DNA of 64,000 nucleotides from Sphingopyxis sp. 113P3 (GCF_001278035.1 NZ_CP009452.1:3257501-3321500), one strand, 5' to 3'. Shown: positions 1 through 11,291, counted from the stretch's first letter. Numbers and translations are program-made. The notes: generated by a model not told the origin, from the letters alone.

Positions 1-162
1 GCGCATCGCCTCGCGCGACTCGGCCTTGCGGTCCGCGGGCACGGCATCCTCAAGGTCAATGATCAGCATGTCGGCGGCAAGCGCATGCGCCTTTTCGAGC
101 GCACGCGCGTTGGAGGCAGGAACATAGAGGAGCGAGCGCGGGGCGAAATCGGCCTGTGTCAT
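1..162 (-). CDS. HpcH/HpaI aldolase / CitE-like CoA ester lyase, N-terminal fragment
   Basis: This is the first 54 codons of a gene that runs off the left edge of the window. It starts at the ATG whose complement is at 160-162. The translation carries [17 protein letters not shown] followed by [13 protein letters not shown], the start of the (beta/alpha)8 barrel of the citrate lyase beta / L-malyl-CoA lyase family, where the LEDAV segment lies near the metal and CoA site. Family members cleave or condense CoA thioesters such as malyl-CoA or citramalyl-CoA, and the substrate cannot be told from this fragment. The gene diverges from the stomatin/NfeD pair across about 80 bp. The family call is good, the specific reaction is unknown. 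Confidence 0.8.
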   Translation of the reverse strand, partial: MTQADFAPRSLLYVPASNARALEKAHALAADMLIIDLEDAVPADRKAESREAMR

Positions 163-242
163 GCGCTTTTGTCTGGCGCAACCGGACCATAGCCGCAATA
201 AGGAAGAGAGTTTGCACGGACGATTTGCGGGAGGGATGGTCT

Positions 243-1160
243 ATGTATTTCGCGATCACGCTGGTGGTCCTGGCGCTCGTCTTCCTGATCTGGGCGCTCA
301 CGCCGGTCCGGCAGGGCTATGCCTATACGATCGAGCGCTTCGGCCGCTACACGCACACCGCGCAGCCTGGACTCAACTTCATCATGCCGATCTTCGACCG
401 CGTCGGACGCAAGGTGAACATGATGGAGCAGGTGCTCGATATCCCGGGGCAGGAGATCATCACCAAGGACAATGCGATGGTCGCGGTCGACGGCGTCGTC
501 TTCTTCCAGGTCCTCGACGCGGCGAAGGCTGCCTACGAGGTGAGCGACCTCTACCTCTCGATCATGAACCTGACGACGACCAATCTCAGAACCGTGATGG
601 GCTCGATGGACCTCGACGAGACGCTGTCGAAGCGCGACGAGATCAACACCCGCCTGCTGCACGTGGTTGACGACGCGACCACGCCGTGGGGCGTCAAGAT
701 CACGCGTGTCGAGATCAAGGACATCCGGCCGCCGGCCGACATTTCGAACGCGATGGCCCGCCAGATGAAGGCCGAACGCGAGAAGCGCGCCGCCATCCTC
801 GAGGCCGAAGGCATGCGGGCCTCTGAAATTCTGCGCGCCGAAGGCGAGAAACAGGGCCAGATACTGCAGGCGGAAGGTCGCCGCGAGGCCGCGTTCCGCG
901 ACGCCGAAGCGCGCGAGCGCGAGGCTGAAGCCGAAGCCAAGGCAACGCAGATGGTTTCAGATGCGATCGCGAGCGGCAACGCCCAGGCGATCAACTATTT
1001 CGTTGCGCAGAAATATGTCGAAGCCGTGAGCCAGTTCGCGACCAGCCCGAACAGCAAGACCATCCTCTTCCCGGTCGAGGCAACCCAGCTCATCGGCACG
1101 CTGGGCGGCATCGGCGAACTCGCGAAGGACGCCCTCGCGAAACGCGACGGGGGCGCCTGA
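243..1160 (+). CDS. qmcA: SPFH/stomatin-family membrane protease-associated protein (QmcA-like)
   Basis: The protein has 305 residues, the same length as E. coli QmcA. A single N-terminal transmembrane helix (about residues 2-20) is followed by an SPFH/band-7 domain with the typical segments [15 protein letters not shown] and [16 protein letters not shown] long Ala/Glu/Arg-rich coiled coil (about residues 170-245) should drive oligomerisation. I chose the ATG at 243 because GGGAGGG lies just upstream and the reading frame upstream of it has no family character. The next gene is an NfeD protein one base away, and SPFH and NfeD proteins form well known membrane pairs. Such pairs organise membrane microdomains or modulate FtsH-type proteolysis. 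The exact role here is inferred from the family. Confidence 0.9.
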   Translation: MYFAITLVVLALVFLIWALTPVRQGYAYTIERFGRYTHTAQPGLNFIMPIFDRVGRKVNMMEQVLDIPGQEIITKDNAMVAVDGVVFFQVLDAAKAAYEVSDLYLSIMNLTTTNLRTVMGSMDLDETLSKRDEINTRLLHVVDDATTPWGVKITRVEIKDIRPPADISNAMARQMKAEREKRAAILEAEGMRASEILRAEGEKQGQILQAEGRREAAFRDAEAREREAEAEAKATQMVSDAIASGNAQAINYFVAQKYVEAVSQFATSPNSKTILFPVEATQLIGTLGGIGELAKDALAKRDGGA

Positions 1161-1161
1161 C

Positions 1162-1608
1162 ATGCCGGTCTGGCTGACCGACCTCGAGCCGCATTGGGCG
1201 TGGCTGTCGCTCGGCGTGCTGCTCGCTGCAGCCGAGATCGTTGCGCCGGGCTTTTTCCTGATCTGGATCGGCGCGGCTGCGATCGTCACCGGAGTGGTGG
1301 TCTGGGTTCTGCCGCTCAGCGTCCCGCTCCAGCTCGGCATCTTCGCTGTCCTTGCCTTCGTCGCCCTCTACGGCGGGCGACGCTGGCTGAGGGCGAACCC
1401 GATCACCTCGGCCGATCCGCACCTCAACCAGCGTGCCGGGCGGCTGGTCGGCGAGGTGCTGACGGTGACGAAAGCGATCGAGGACGGCCGCGGCCGCGCC
1501 AAGGTCGGCGACGGCGAATGGCCGGTGCGCGGCCCCGATGCGGCCGAGGGCGCGAAGGTCCGCGTGGTCAGTGCCGAAGGCGGCGTGCTGGTGGTGGACC
1601 ACGCTTGA
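1162..1608 (+). CDS. NfeD-family membrane protein
   Basis: This 148-residue protein starts one base after the stop of the stomatin-like gene, so the two are almost certainly co-translated. The N-terminal half contains hydrophobic helices (about residues 12-32 and 33-68, the latter probably two spans). The C-terminal half (about 85-148) has the small OB-fold seen in short NfeD proteins, with LVGEVLTVTKAIEDGRG and GAKVRVVSAEGGVLVV. It lacks the ClpP-like protease domain of long NfeD proteins, so it corresponds to the YbbJ-type partner of QmcA. It probably acts with the SPFH protein at the cytoplasmic membrane. Confidence 0.88.
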   Translation: MPVWLTDLEPHWAWLSLGVLLAAAEIVAPGFFLIWIGAAAIVTGVVVWVLPLSVPLQLGIFAVLAFVALYGGRRWLRANPITSADPHLNQRAGRLVGEVLTVTKAIEDGRGRAKVGDGEWPVRGPDAAEGAKVRVVSAEGGVLVVDHA

Positions 1609-1678
1609 GCCGATCGTCAGGAGCAGCGGTGCAAAATCGGTAAGTGGCGATCCTTTTTTGCGGTTTTATCGAAAGGGG

Positions 1679-2209
1679 TCAGCCGCCCCGAGGCCGCGAA
1701 TAGACCGCGACCGTCCCGCCAAGCGCGTCGCTTTCGCCGATTGGCTGAAACCCCAGTTTTGCCGCCACCCGCTCCGACGCCACATGCCCCTTGTCAATAA
1801 TGGATCGCACCTCGCCAGCGCCCAGACAGGTGTCGGCCCAGCCAAGCGCGGCGGTCATCGCCTCGGTGGCGTAGCCCGCACCCCAATGGTCCGCGTCAAA
1901 GGCCCATCCGGCCTCGGGCACGCCTTCGAGCTCGGCCATGCCGCGGCAGAAATAGCTGAGCCCGCCCATTCCGATCAGACGATCGGTGGCGCGATCGGCG
2001 AACACCCAATATCCAAAGCCCATCACCGGCCAAAGCCCCGCGGCGGCAAGAAACTTGCCCCAGCTCACGTCGGGGGTACGCGGCTCGCCCCCGATGAAAC
2101 GCGTCACACGCGGATCGGCCCACATCGCGATATGGTCGTCCTTGTCGGCCAGGCGAGGTTCGCGCAGGCGCAAACGGGGCGTCTCGATGACGGGCGCGGA
2201 TGCGATCAT
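1679..2209 (-). CDS. GNAT family N-acetyltransferase (RimJ/RimL-like)
   Basis: The 176-residue protein shows the fold of RimJ/RimL-type GNAT enzymes. It begins with IETPRLRLREPRLAD, has GYWVFADRATDRLIGMGGLSYF for the central beta strands, and carries the acetyl-CoA binding segment WGAGYATEAMTAALGWA (about residues 109-125). It ends with VASERVAAKLGFQPIGE. Family members acetylate protein N-termini, small amines or antibiotics, and nothing here fixes the acceptor. It converges on the NfeD gene and is followed on the same strand side by an unrelated ferritin-like hydrolase gene, so it looks like a single-gene unit. Confidence 0.85.
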   Translation of the reverse strand: MIASAPVIETPRLRLREPRLADKDDHIAMWADPRVTRFIGGEPRTPDVSWGKFLAAAGLWPVMGFGYWVFADRATDRLIGMGGLSYFCRGMAELEGVPEAGWAFDADHWGAGYATEAMTAALGWADTCLGAGEVRSIIDKGHVASERVAAKLGFQPIGESDALGGTVAVYSRPRGG

Positions 2210-2288
2210 CAGACAGCGCTATCAGCGCGGCCAGCGGACGACAAGAGCAGCCGAAACCCTGGTTTGGCGGCCCCCTTGCTATCTGCCG

Positions 2289-3164
2289 TCAGGCGGCGGC
2301 CGCCACCTTGTCGGCTCGCGTCACGGCATCGTCATAATCGCTTTCATATTTGGCGATCAGCGCGCGGTCGTCGTGGTTCCACGGGTGGAACCCCGGCATG
2401 AAATAGGCAAGCCAGGGCAGGAAGCTCTTGCGCAGGATGCCCGGCTTGCCGAGCAGATACCACCAGATGCGCGCCGTCACGCGCCAGCCGGCGAGCCCGT
2501 CCTGCGCGAGCAGCACCTTCATCCCGTGGACCCGCCTCGGCCAGAAGCGGGAGGTGACCGCGAGCATCATCAGAGACTTGGCCTTCCAGCGCCGCCAGCG
2601 GCTCCAATCCTTCGTCGCGTGCAGCCAGGTGTCATAGGCAACGCCCTTGTGCTCGATTTCCTCGATAGCGTGCCATTTCCACAGCTCGCCCCACTCGGGC
2701 TCGGCGCCCGTGTACATCCCGGGATTCCGGAGCATGATCGCGGCGAGCATCGCGGTATAATGCTCGAGCGCGATCGTCGCCATCAGGTTGACGATCGGCG
2801 GACGCTCACGGATCAGCTCCATCACATTGTCGACATCCGCCTCGAGTTCGGACAGATCATAGCCCGCCTCGGCAGCCTTGCGATTGAAGACCACATGCTC
2901 GCGGCTATGGATGACCTCCTGCTGCGTGAAGGCGCGGATTTCGCGGGCGAGCTTGTCGGGCACCCCGTCACGGTGCGCCTTTACCGCCTCGACGAACATG
3001 GCCTCACCCTTGGGAAAGGTCACCGACAGCGCGGTGTGAAAGGTCGAAGCAATGGGATCCCCGTTCAGCCACCAGCGCCCTTGCCGGTCGTCGCGGCCGA
3101 AGCGCCGGTCGCGCGGCGTAATCGAAAGATCGGCGGGAGTCGGGGAGAGCGAAAGGCTGGACAT
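2289..3164 (-). CDS. Metal-dependent hydrolase, PF10118-like ferritin-fold family
   Basis: The 291-residue protein carries three His/acid-rich helices: QQEVIHSREH (81-90), EHYTAML (134-140) and WHAIEEIEHKGVAYD (164-178). This spacing of E-x2-H motifs is typical of the family annotated as predicted metal-dependent hydrolases and resembles a ferritin-like di-metal site. The natural substrate of this family is not known to me. The gene is transcribed away from a TetR-type regulator about 70 bp upstream, so the regulator may control it. GAAGAAG a few bases before the ATG serves as the ribosome binding site. Confidence 0.8.
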   Translation of the reverse strand: MSSLSLSPTPADLSITPRDRRFGRDDRQGRWWLNGDPIASTFHTALSVTFPKGEAMFVEAVKAHRDGVPDKLAREIRAFTQQEVIHSREHVVFNRKAAEAGYDLSELEADVDNVMELIRERPPIVNLMATIALEHYTAMLAAIMLRNPGMYTGAEPEWGELWKWHAIEEIEHKGVAYDTWLHATKDWSRWRRWKAKSLMMLAVTSRFWPRRVHGMKVLLAQDGLAGWRVTARIWWYLLGKPGILRKSFLPWLAYFMPGFHPWNHDDRALIAKYESDYDDAVTRADKVAAAA

Positions 3165-3214
3165 ATCTTCTTCACCGGCGAATAGGGGGGAGGCGGCAGT
3201 GCCGCAGGGGCATA

Positions 3215-3227
3215 TAATTAGGAATTA
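3215..3227. promoter_or_regulatory. Candidate TetR operator in divergent promoter region
   Basis: The sequence TAATTAGGAATTA is a perfect inverted repeat (TAATT-AGG-AATTA). It overlaps a TATAAT hexamer at 3213-3218 and lies 7 bp before the TetR GTG start. It is an AT-rich island in GC-rich DNA between two diverging genes, the usual place for an autoregulatory TetR operator. Binding by this particular regulator is inferred only from position. Confidence 0.4.
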
Positions 3228-3233
3228 CTTACA

Positions 3234-5055
<1,822 letters not shown>

Positions 5056-6117
5056 TCACCGCGCCTCGAGCACCATGTTGAACGGGCCTTCGCTCGCGCG
5101 CCGAACCGTCTCGAAGCCGCCCTTGCGGATAATGTCCGATAGCCGAGCCTCACCCGCCTGCGCCCCCAGCGCCTCGCCGACCTCCTGGTCGAGCGAGGTG
5201 GGCACGCAGATCATCGTCGACGCATTGTAATAAAGGCGCCCGACCGGGTTCATATTCTCGGCGGGTGTGTCGCCTGCGATCGGCTCGACGATCATCCAGC
5301 GGCCTCCCGGAGCCAATATACGCCGCATATGCGCCGCGCAGCCGCGAGGATCGCCCATATCGTGCAGGCAGTCATACATGGTGATGAGGTCGAAGCCCTC
5401 CTCGGCAATATCCTTCGCTGCCGCAACCTCGAATCGCACGCGACCTTCATGGCCATGGCCTTCCGCATGCCGCCGCGCTTCGTCGATCGATGGCGCGTGG
5501 AAATCGAACCCGACGAACAAGCTTTGCGGAAAGGCGTCGGCCATCAGCAGGGTAGAGAAGCCGACCCCGCAGCCGACATCGGCGACTTTCGCCCCCTGGC
5601 GCAGCTTCTCCTCGACGCCATCGAGCGCCGGGATCCAGTTCTGGACGATATTGTTGACATAGCCTGGCCGAAAAAAGGCCCCGGTTGCGCAGAAGAGGCA
5701 GCCTGCGTGATCGCCCCAGCGCACGCCGGTGCCGCGGCGAAAACATTCTTCAACCTTGGGTTCAGCCTCGATCATCGCGGCGATCAGGTCGAAGGCGCCG
5801 GCGAGATAAACGGGGCTGTCGCGGTTGGCGAAAACCATCGCCTGCTCCGGTGACAGGCTGAACCGGTCCGAGGCCGGGTCATGGTCAATATAGCCGTTCG
5901 CTGCCTGCGCAAGAGCCCATTCGCGGACGTAACGCTCGTGCAGTGAGCCCGCGCGCAGCGCGAGTTCGGACGCCGTCGCGGGCGCCCCCGCAAGCGCATC
6001 GAACAGGCCGAGCCGCAAGCCCAGCCGCACCGTCGGCACGCTCATTCCGCCGCCCAGATCGCCGAGCATCTTGCCGACGAACATGTTGAGCCGGTCTTCA
6101 TCGATTCTTGCCGCCAT
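5056..6117 (-). CDS. Class I SAM-dependent methyltransferase with N-terminal winged-helix domain
   Basis: The 353-residue protein begins with a dimerisation/winged-helix region (MSVPTVRLGLRLGLFDALAG, about 25-45). It continues into a Rossmann methyltransferase domain with motif I VADVGCGVGFST (178-189) and a D-x-F-D motif after it. YDCLHDMGDP is the post-II region. The architecture matches small-molecule O- or C-methyltransferases related to Rv2258c-like proteins. I set the start at MAARIDEDRL (6117), because the longer upstream reading frame has no family character. The gene sits between obgE and proB on the opposite strand and its function in the cell is unknown. Confidence 0.85.
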   Translation of the reverse strand: MAARIDEDRLNMFVGKMLGDLGGGMSVPTVRLGLRLGLFDALAGAPATASELALRAGSLHERYVREWALAQAANGYIDHDPASDRFSLSPEQAMVFANRDSPVYLAGAFDLIAAMIEAEPKVEECFRRGTGVRWGDHAGCLFCATGAFFRPGYVNNIVQNWIPALDGVEEKLRQGAKVADVGCGVGFSTLLMADAFPQSLFVGFDFHAPSIDEARRHAEGHGHEGRVRFEVAAAKDIAEEGFDLITMYDCLHDMGDPRGCAAHMRRILAPGGRWMIVEPIAGDTPAENMNPVGRLYYNASTMICVPTSLDQEVGEALGAQAGEARLSDIIRKGGFETVRRASEGPFNMVLEAR

Positions 6118-6259
6118 CTGTCCTCTCCCGAAAAAGGGGTGCGCGACTCTCCAGAAGGGCTCGATGAGAAGAGCAGCATAGCATATTGCCTCAAAGTCAG
6201 CACCAAGGGCGCAGATATTCGCATTGGCACCTATGCACGCGCGCGCTATCGGCGGCACA

Positions 6260-7366
6260 ATGAGCCTGTTCCCACCCGCCTCCTGCCCCCGCCTGATCGT
6301 CAAGATCGGATCTGCGCTGCTCGTCGACACAGACGGCACCGTGCGGCGCGAGTGGCTCGCAGGGATCGCTGCCGATATCGCGGCGCGGGCGAAGGCAGGC
6401 CAGCAGGTCGCGGTCGTCTCGTCGGGCGCTATCGCGCTCGGCGCGCGGCGGCTGGGGCTCGCCAAGGGCGGACGCGCCAGTCTCGAGGATGCGCAGGCCG
6501 CCGCGGCCACGGGTCAGATCGCGCTAAGCCAGGTCTGGGCCGAGGTGCTGGGCGCGGAGGGTCTGACCGCCGCGCAGATGCTCGTCACCCTCGACGATCT
6601 GGAACATCGCCGTCGCTATCTCAACGCTGCGGCGACGCTCGATCGGCTTCTCAGCCTGGGGGTCGTGCCAGTCATCAACGAGAATGACAGTGTGGCGACC
6701 GCCGAGATCCGCTTCGGCGACAACGACCGGCTCGCCGCGCGCGTCGCGCAGGCAGCGGGCGCGTGCGGGGTCGTCCTTCTCTCCGACATCGACGGGCTTT
6801 ACGACCGCAACCCGGCGCTCGAGGGCGCCCGCCACATTGCGCGGGTCGACCGTATCGACGCTGCCATCGAGGCGATGGCGGACACAGGCTCTGCCTCGGG
6901 AATGGGCTCGGGCGGAATGGTGTCGAAGATTGCCGCAGCGCGGATCGCCGGCGCCGCGGGGGCGAATCTCGCCATCGCTTCGGGTCGGACCCCCCGGCCG
7001 CTGTCGACCGACGCGCGCCACACATTGTTCGTCGCGGATAAAGGCGCAAGCGCGCGCAAGGCGTGGCTAGCCGGCGGGCTGACCGCCAAGGGCCGGCTTT
7101 GGATCGACGCGGGGGCGGTGAAGGCGCTCGGCGGCGGGGCAAGCCTCCTCGCCGCGGGAGTGACGGGCGCGAGCGGAAACTTCCAGCGCGGCGACATTCT
7201 CGACATCGCGGACCCCGAGGGGCGCGTTGTCGCGCGCGGCCTCTCCGAATATCCCGCCGCCGACGTCGAGGCGATATTGGGGCTCGGCCGCGAGGCGCAG
7301 GAGGCGGCGCTCGGCTATGCTCCGCGCAGTGCCGTCGTCCACCGCGACCATCTGGTGCTCTTGTGA
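6260..7366 (+). CDS. proB: Glutamate 5-kinase
   Basis: The 368-residue enzyme phosphorylates glutamate in the first step of proline synthesis. The amino-acid kinase domain shows LIVKIGSALLV (12-22), VSSGAIALGARRLG, INENDSV and GSGGMVSKIAAA. A C-terminal PUA domain occupies about residues 275-350 (KGRLWIDAGAVKAL to RGDILDI). I placed the start at the ATG of MSLFPPASCPRLIVK (6260), since upstream codons do not belong to the family. The gene overlaps the next one by four bases (GTGA), so they are translationally coupled. proA is not in the window. Confidence 0.96.
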   Translation: MSLFPPASCPRLIVKIGSALLVDTDGTVRREWLAGIAADIAARAKAGQQVAVVSSGAIALGARRLGLAKGGRASLEDAQAAAATGQIALSQVWAEVLGAEGLTAAQMLVTLDDLEHRRRYLNAAATLDRLLSLGVVPVINENDSVATAEIRFGDNDRLAARVAQAAGACGVVLLSDIDGLYDRNPALEGARHIARVDRIDAAIEAMADTGSASGMGSGGMVSKIAAARIAGAAGANLAIASGRTPRPLSTDARHTLFVADKGASARKAWLAGGLTAKGRLWIDAGAVKALGGGASLLAAGVTGASGNFQRGDILDIADPEGRVVARGLSEYPAADVEAILGLGREAQEAALGYAPRSAVVHRDHLVLL

Positions 7367-8283
7367 CGACGCCGACGCTTGCGATGACCGGCGCGACCGG
7401 CTTCGTCGGCGGCGCAACCTTGAACCAGGCCGTCGCGGCGGGCTGGCGCGTGCGCGCGCTCACGCGCCGCCCGCAGCCCAAACGCGAAGGGGTGACGTGG
7501 ATCAAGGGTGCGCTGGACGAGCCCGACAGTCTCGCAGACATGGCGGCGGGCAGCGACGCGCTGCTCCACGTCGCGGGGGTCGTCAACGTGCCTACGCGCG
7601 CGGCATTCGAAGCCGGAAACGTGGTCGCGACGGGACAGGTCATCGACGCCGCGCGCCGTGCCGGCATCACGCGCTTCATCCATGTTTCCTCGCTTGCGGC
7701 GCGCGAACCCGCGATTTCCAATTATAGCTGGTCGAAAGCACGCGCCGAGACGATCGTTCGCGCGAGCGGACTCGACTGGACGATCGTGCGTCCGCCCGCG
7801 GTCTTCGGACCTGCTGACACCGAGATGCTCGACCTCTTTCGCATGGCCCGGCGCGGGGTGGCGCTGCTCCCGCCCAAGGGGCGCATGTCGGCGATCTATG
7901 TCGAGGAACTTGCGCGCCTCCTCGTTGCCCTTCTGGCCGACAGCGACGCGAGCATTGGTGCCACCTACGAGCCCGACGATGGCCGCCCGAACGGCTGGTC
8001 TCACCGCAGCTTTGCGCGCGCGATCGGCCGCGCTGTCGGACGCGGCCACGTCTCGACGCTCGCTGTGCCCCGCATGGTCCTGAAGGCGGGCGGCCGGCTC
8101 GACACGCTGGTCCGCCGGGACCGCGCCAAGCTGACCCCTGACCGCGCGCGCTATATTGCGCACCCCGACTGGGTGGTTGCCGCAGGCGCCCTCCCGCCTC
8201 CCGAGCTCTGGCGACCCGAAATCGCGACCAGCGACGCTCTGGCCGAAACGGTGCGCTGGTACCGCCGCGAAGGCTGGCTCTGA
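7363..8283 (+). CDS. Atypical/extended SDR NAD(P)-binding epimerase-like protein
   Basis: The 306-residue protein begins at a GTG that overlaps the proB stop codon (GTGA). The nucleotide-binding motif TGATGFVG lies at residues 9-16, and a Y-x3-K pair (Y121, K125) follows VSSLAAREP, as in extended or atypical SDRs. The family includes sugar epimerases and complex I NDUFA9-like proteins, and its substrate cannot be read from the sequence. Coupling to proB suggests co-expression but not a proline-pathway function. No ATG start exists at the right place, which makes the GTG start likely. Confidence 0.85.
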   Translation: MTTPTLAMTGATGFVGGATLNQAVAAGWRVRALTRRPQPKREGVTWIKGALDEPDSLADMAAGSDALLHVAGVVNVPTRAAFEAGNVVATGQVIDAARRAGITRFIHVSSLAAREPAISNYSWSKARAETIVRASGLDWTIVRPPAVFGPADTEMLDLFRMARRGVALLPPKGRMSAIYVEELARLLVALLADSDASIGATYEPDDGRPNGWSHRSFARAIGRAVGRGHVSTLAVPRMVLKAGGRLDTLVRRDRAKLTPDRARYIAHPDWVVAAGALPPPELWRPEIATSDALAETVRWYRREGWL

Positions 8284-8374
8284 TTGCAGGAGCGCCCCGT
8301 TGTCGATGCCCCCTTATGAGCCGCCGGTCGAAGCGTGCATTGCCAAGGATGGGCGCCGTCACTAGGTCTGGGGT

Positions 8375-10360
8375 ATGACCGACAGCACCGCCACACCGCC
8401 ACATGGCTCTCAGGGCCCGTGGGCCATCCCCGTCCGCCGCCCACTGCCGGGAGACGACGCGCCCAAATCGACCACCAGTTTCCCGCGCAAGGTCTGGCAT
8501 CTCCTCGTCGCAATCAAGGACGGGCTCGCGCTCGTCTTCCTCCTTATGTTCTTCGCGCTCCTCTTCGGCCTGCTCTCGAGCCGCCCCAACGCGGCGCTCC
8601 CGGTTCGCGAGGGCGCGCTGCTGCTTGAGCTCGACGGTATCGTTACCGAACAGCCGGCAGAAATCGACCCCTTTGCGGCGCTGTCCGGCGGTCAGGATTT
8701 CAAGGAATATCGTGTTCGCGACATCGTGCACGCACTCGAGACCGCCGCTGAGGACAAGCGGGTGACGTCGGTGGTGCTCGACCTCGACCGCTTTCTTGGC
8801 GGCGGCCAGGTCTCGCTTGCCGAAATTGGCACTGCGATCGACAAGGTACGCGCGAAGAAAAAGCCCGTGCTCGCCTTCGCCACTGCCTACACCACCGACA
8901 GCTATCAGATTGCCTCGCATGCCAGCGAAATCTGGTCGGACCCGATCGGCGGCGTCGCCATTGCGGGACCGGGGGGCTCGCACCTTTATTACAAGGGACT
9001 GATGGACCGGCTCGGCATCACCGCGCACATCTACCGCGTGGGCACCTTCAAGAGCGCCGTCGAACCCTTTCTGCGCACCGACCAGTCACCCGAGGCGAAA
9101 GAGGCCGACCTCGCCTACGCCTCGGTGCTGTGGGACAAATGGAGAAGTGACGTCAAAAAGGCGCGGCCAGCGGCGAAGATCGACGTCTTCATCGCCGACA
9201 CCCCCGGCCGCGTCAAAGCCGCCGGGAATGACCTTTCGAAGGCGTCGCTCGACGCGGGACTGGTCGACAGGGTCGGCAGCCGAATGGCGTTCCAGAGGCG
9301 CGTCGCTGAAATCAGCGGCGTCTACGACGATAGCCGCCCTTGGGAGTATAATGCGATCCCGCTCGACAATTGGGTGGCTGCCAACCCGCCTGGAAAGAAG
9401 GGCGCCGCGATCGCAGTCGTCCCGGTGATCGGCGAAATCGTCGATGGCGAGGCCTCGAACGGCACGGCAGGCGGCGAGACGATTGCGCAGCATGTCCTCG
9501 ACGCCGCGACCGACGAAAAGGTCAAGGCGATCGTCCTGCGTGTCGACTCCCCCGGAGGATCGGTGCTCGCTTCGGAAGAAATCCGTCAGGCGCTGCTCGC
9601 TGCGAAAACAAGGAAAAAGCCGATCGTCGTCTCGATGGCCAATGTCGCGGCATCGGGAGGCTATTGGGTGGCAACCCCTGCCGACCGCATTTTCGCCGAG
9701 CCGGACACGATCACCGGTTCGATCGGCGTTTTCGGCATCCTGCCGAGCTTTGACCAGGCACTCGCCAAGATCGGCATCACCGCTGACGGCATCGCGACGA
9801 CGCCGCTGTCGGGTCAGCCGGATTTGCTCGGCGGCGTGAATGATGCGTTCAACCAGCTCGCGCAGGCCAGTGTCGAGGATATCTACGCGCGCTTCACCGG
9901 GCTCGTCGCCAAGAGCCGCAAGCAGCCAGTGGAGAAGATCGAGGCGATTGCCGAAGGCCGCGTGTGGGCGGGCGGCACCGCGCGCCAGCTCGGCCTCGTC
10001 GATCAGTTTGGCGGCCTCACCGACGCGCTCGCGGCCGCTGCGAAACTCGCCAAGGTCGACGGCGATTACCACGCCAAATATTTTGAAGACGAGCCCAGCG
10101 AATTTTCAAGGATGCTCGCGGGACTTTTCGGCGCTGAGCAGGATGAGGCGGCTACCGCACCGCGCGGCTGGTTCGGCATTGCGGCGATGAGGCGCCAGCT
10201 CACCGAGCGGCGGCTGGCTGAGGACCTCGCGCTGCTGACCGAGGCGGGGTCGGTGCAGGCCGCGTGCCTGGACTGCCGCGCCTACCTGCCCGCCGTCCCG
10301 CGCGCGCAAAGACCTGCGACAAGTGGCTTCCTGGCAGGGCTTGCGCTTCTGCTGAAATGA
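8375..10360 (+). CDS. sppA: Signal peptide peptidase SppA, 67K type
   Basis: At 661 residues this is the long, two-repeat form of SppA. A single transmembrane helix (about residues 46-66) anchors it, with the catalytic part outside the membrane. The general-base lysine is in VGTFKSAVEPF (K226) in the first repeat, and the nucleophile serine is in NVAASGGYW (S427) in the second, the split Ser/Lys dyad of this family. The enzyme degrades cleaved signal peptides in the membrane. An unusual C-terminal stretch after about residue 600 is rich in Ala, Arg and Leu with two close cysteines (CLDCRAYLP), and I do not recognise it as a domain. Confidence 0.93.
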   Translation: MTDSTATPPHGSQGPWAIPVRRPLPGDDAPKSTTSFPRKVWHLLVAIKDGLALVFLLMFFALLFGLLSSRPNAALPVREGALLLELDGIVTEQPAEIDPFAALSGGQDFKEYRVRDIVHALETAAEDKRVTSVVLDLDRFLGGGQVSLAEIGTAIDKVRAKKKPVLAFATAYTTDSYQIASHASEIWSDPIGGVAIAGPGGSHLYYKGLMDRLGITAHIYRVGTFKSAVEPFLRTDQSPEAKEADLAYASVLWDKWRSDVKKARPAAKIDVFIADTPGRVKAAGNDLSKASLDAGLVDRVGSRMAFQRRVAEISGVYDDSRPWEYNAIPLDNWVAANPPGKKGAAIAVVPVIGEIVDGEASNGTAGGETIAQHVLDAATDEKVKAIVLRVDSPGGSVLASEEIRQALLAAKTRKKPIVVSMANVAASGGYWVATPADRIFAEPDTITGSIGVFGILPSFDQALAKIGITADGIATTPLSGQPDLLGGVNDAFNQLAQASVEDIYARFTGLVAKSRKQPVEKIEAIAEGRVWAGGTARQLGLVDQFGGLTDALAAAAKLAKVDGDYHAKYFEDEPSEFSRMLAGLFGAEQDEAATAPRGWFGIAAMRRQLTERRLAEDLALLTEAGSVQAACLDCRAYLPAVPRAQRPATSGFLAGLALLLK

Positions 10361-10388
10361 TGAACGCCCTGCCCGCAGAAAGATGCGG

Positions 10389-11291
10389 TCAGGCGGCGAC
10401 GAGAGCCTCCTTCGCATGCTTCGCGATCGCGTCCGTCAACGTGTCGACGAGGGCAAGCGGCAGATCGTGCCCCATTCCCGGAACCGTCATCAGGCGCGAA
10501 CCGGCGATACTGGCAGCGGTGTCGCGCCCGCCAGCGAGCGGCACGAGCGGATCATCTTCACCGTGGATGACGAGCGTTGGTGTCCTGATCGTCCTCAGCA
10601 TCGGGCGCCGGTCGCCGTCGGCAATGATCGCTGCCATCTGGCGCGCGACGCCCTGGGGGTAAAAGCCGCGCTCATAGTCGGCGCGTACCTGGCGCTGCAG
10701 CCGCGCTTCATCGGGCGGATAGCCGGGGCTACCGATCACCTGCGCCGCACGGACCGAATAGGCGATCATCTCCTCGGGGTCACCGCCCATCGGCCGGTTC
10801 GCAAGCACCCGCATCGCTTCCTTTCGGGCGCGTGGCAGGCGGCGATTGCCCGTCGTCGACATGATCGAGGTGAGTGAGAGCACGCGCGCGGGATAGCGCG
10901 CCGCGATATGCTGGGCGATCATGCCGCCCATCGATGCCCCGACAATATGCGCGCGCTGGACACCGAGCCCGTCGAGCAGCGCCACAGCGTCGGCAGCCAT
11001 GTCGGCGAGCGTATAGGCCGGGCGTACCGGCAGACCCAGCGCCGCCTTGACGAACATCCATTTGAGGTTCGGCACTCCCGCCGCCTCAAAGCGCGTCGAC
11101 AGGCCGACGTCGCGATTGTCATAGCGAATGGTCCGGAACCCGTGCACGTTCAGCGCATCGACGAATTCGTCCGGCCAGAGGGTCAATTGCCCGCCAAGCC
11201 CCATCACCAGCAGGATCACCGGCGCGTCGCGCGGTCCCTTGTCTTCATAGGTGATCGAAAGGCCGTTGGCGTTCGTCTGCTCGCTCGTCAT
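10389..11291 (-). CDS. Alpha/beta fold hydrolase
   Basis: The 300-residue protein has the nucleophile elbow GASMGG (S120), the acid in HGEDDPLVP and the histidine in GMGHDLP, which together form a complete Ser-Asp-His triad. GLGGQLTLWPDEF near residue 32 supplies the oxyanion-hole region. Members of this group include lactonases, esterases and C-C bond hydrolases. The start MTSEQTNANG lies 13 bp after the stop of the MpaB-like oxygenase gene, so the two are likely co-transcribed. Oxygenase and hydrolase could act on one substrate, but this is an inference. Confidence 0.88.
   Translation of the reverse strand: MTSEQTNANGLSITYEDKGPRDAPVILLVMGLGGQLTLWPDEFVDALNVHGFRTIRYDNRDVGLSTRFEAAGVPNLKWMFVKAALGLPVRPAYTLADMAADAVALLDGLGVQRAHIVGASMGGMIAQHIAARYPARVLSLTSIMSTTGNRRLPRARKEAMRVLANRPMGGDPEEMIAYSVRAAQVIGSPGYPPDEARLQRQVRADYERGFYPQGVARQMAAIIADGDRRPMLRTIRTPTLVIHGEDDPLVPLAGGRDTAASIAGSRLMTVPGMGHDLPLALVDTLTDAIAKHAKEALVAA

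Noticed and set aside
5056..6510. Longer (484-codon) version of the methyltransferase
   Set aside because: The extra 131 N-terminal residues are low-complexity and overlap the start of proB. The family begins at MAARIDEDRL (6117).
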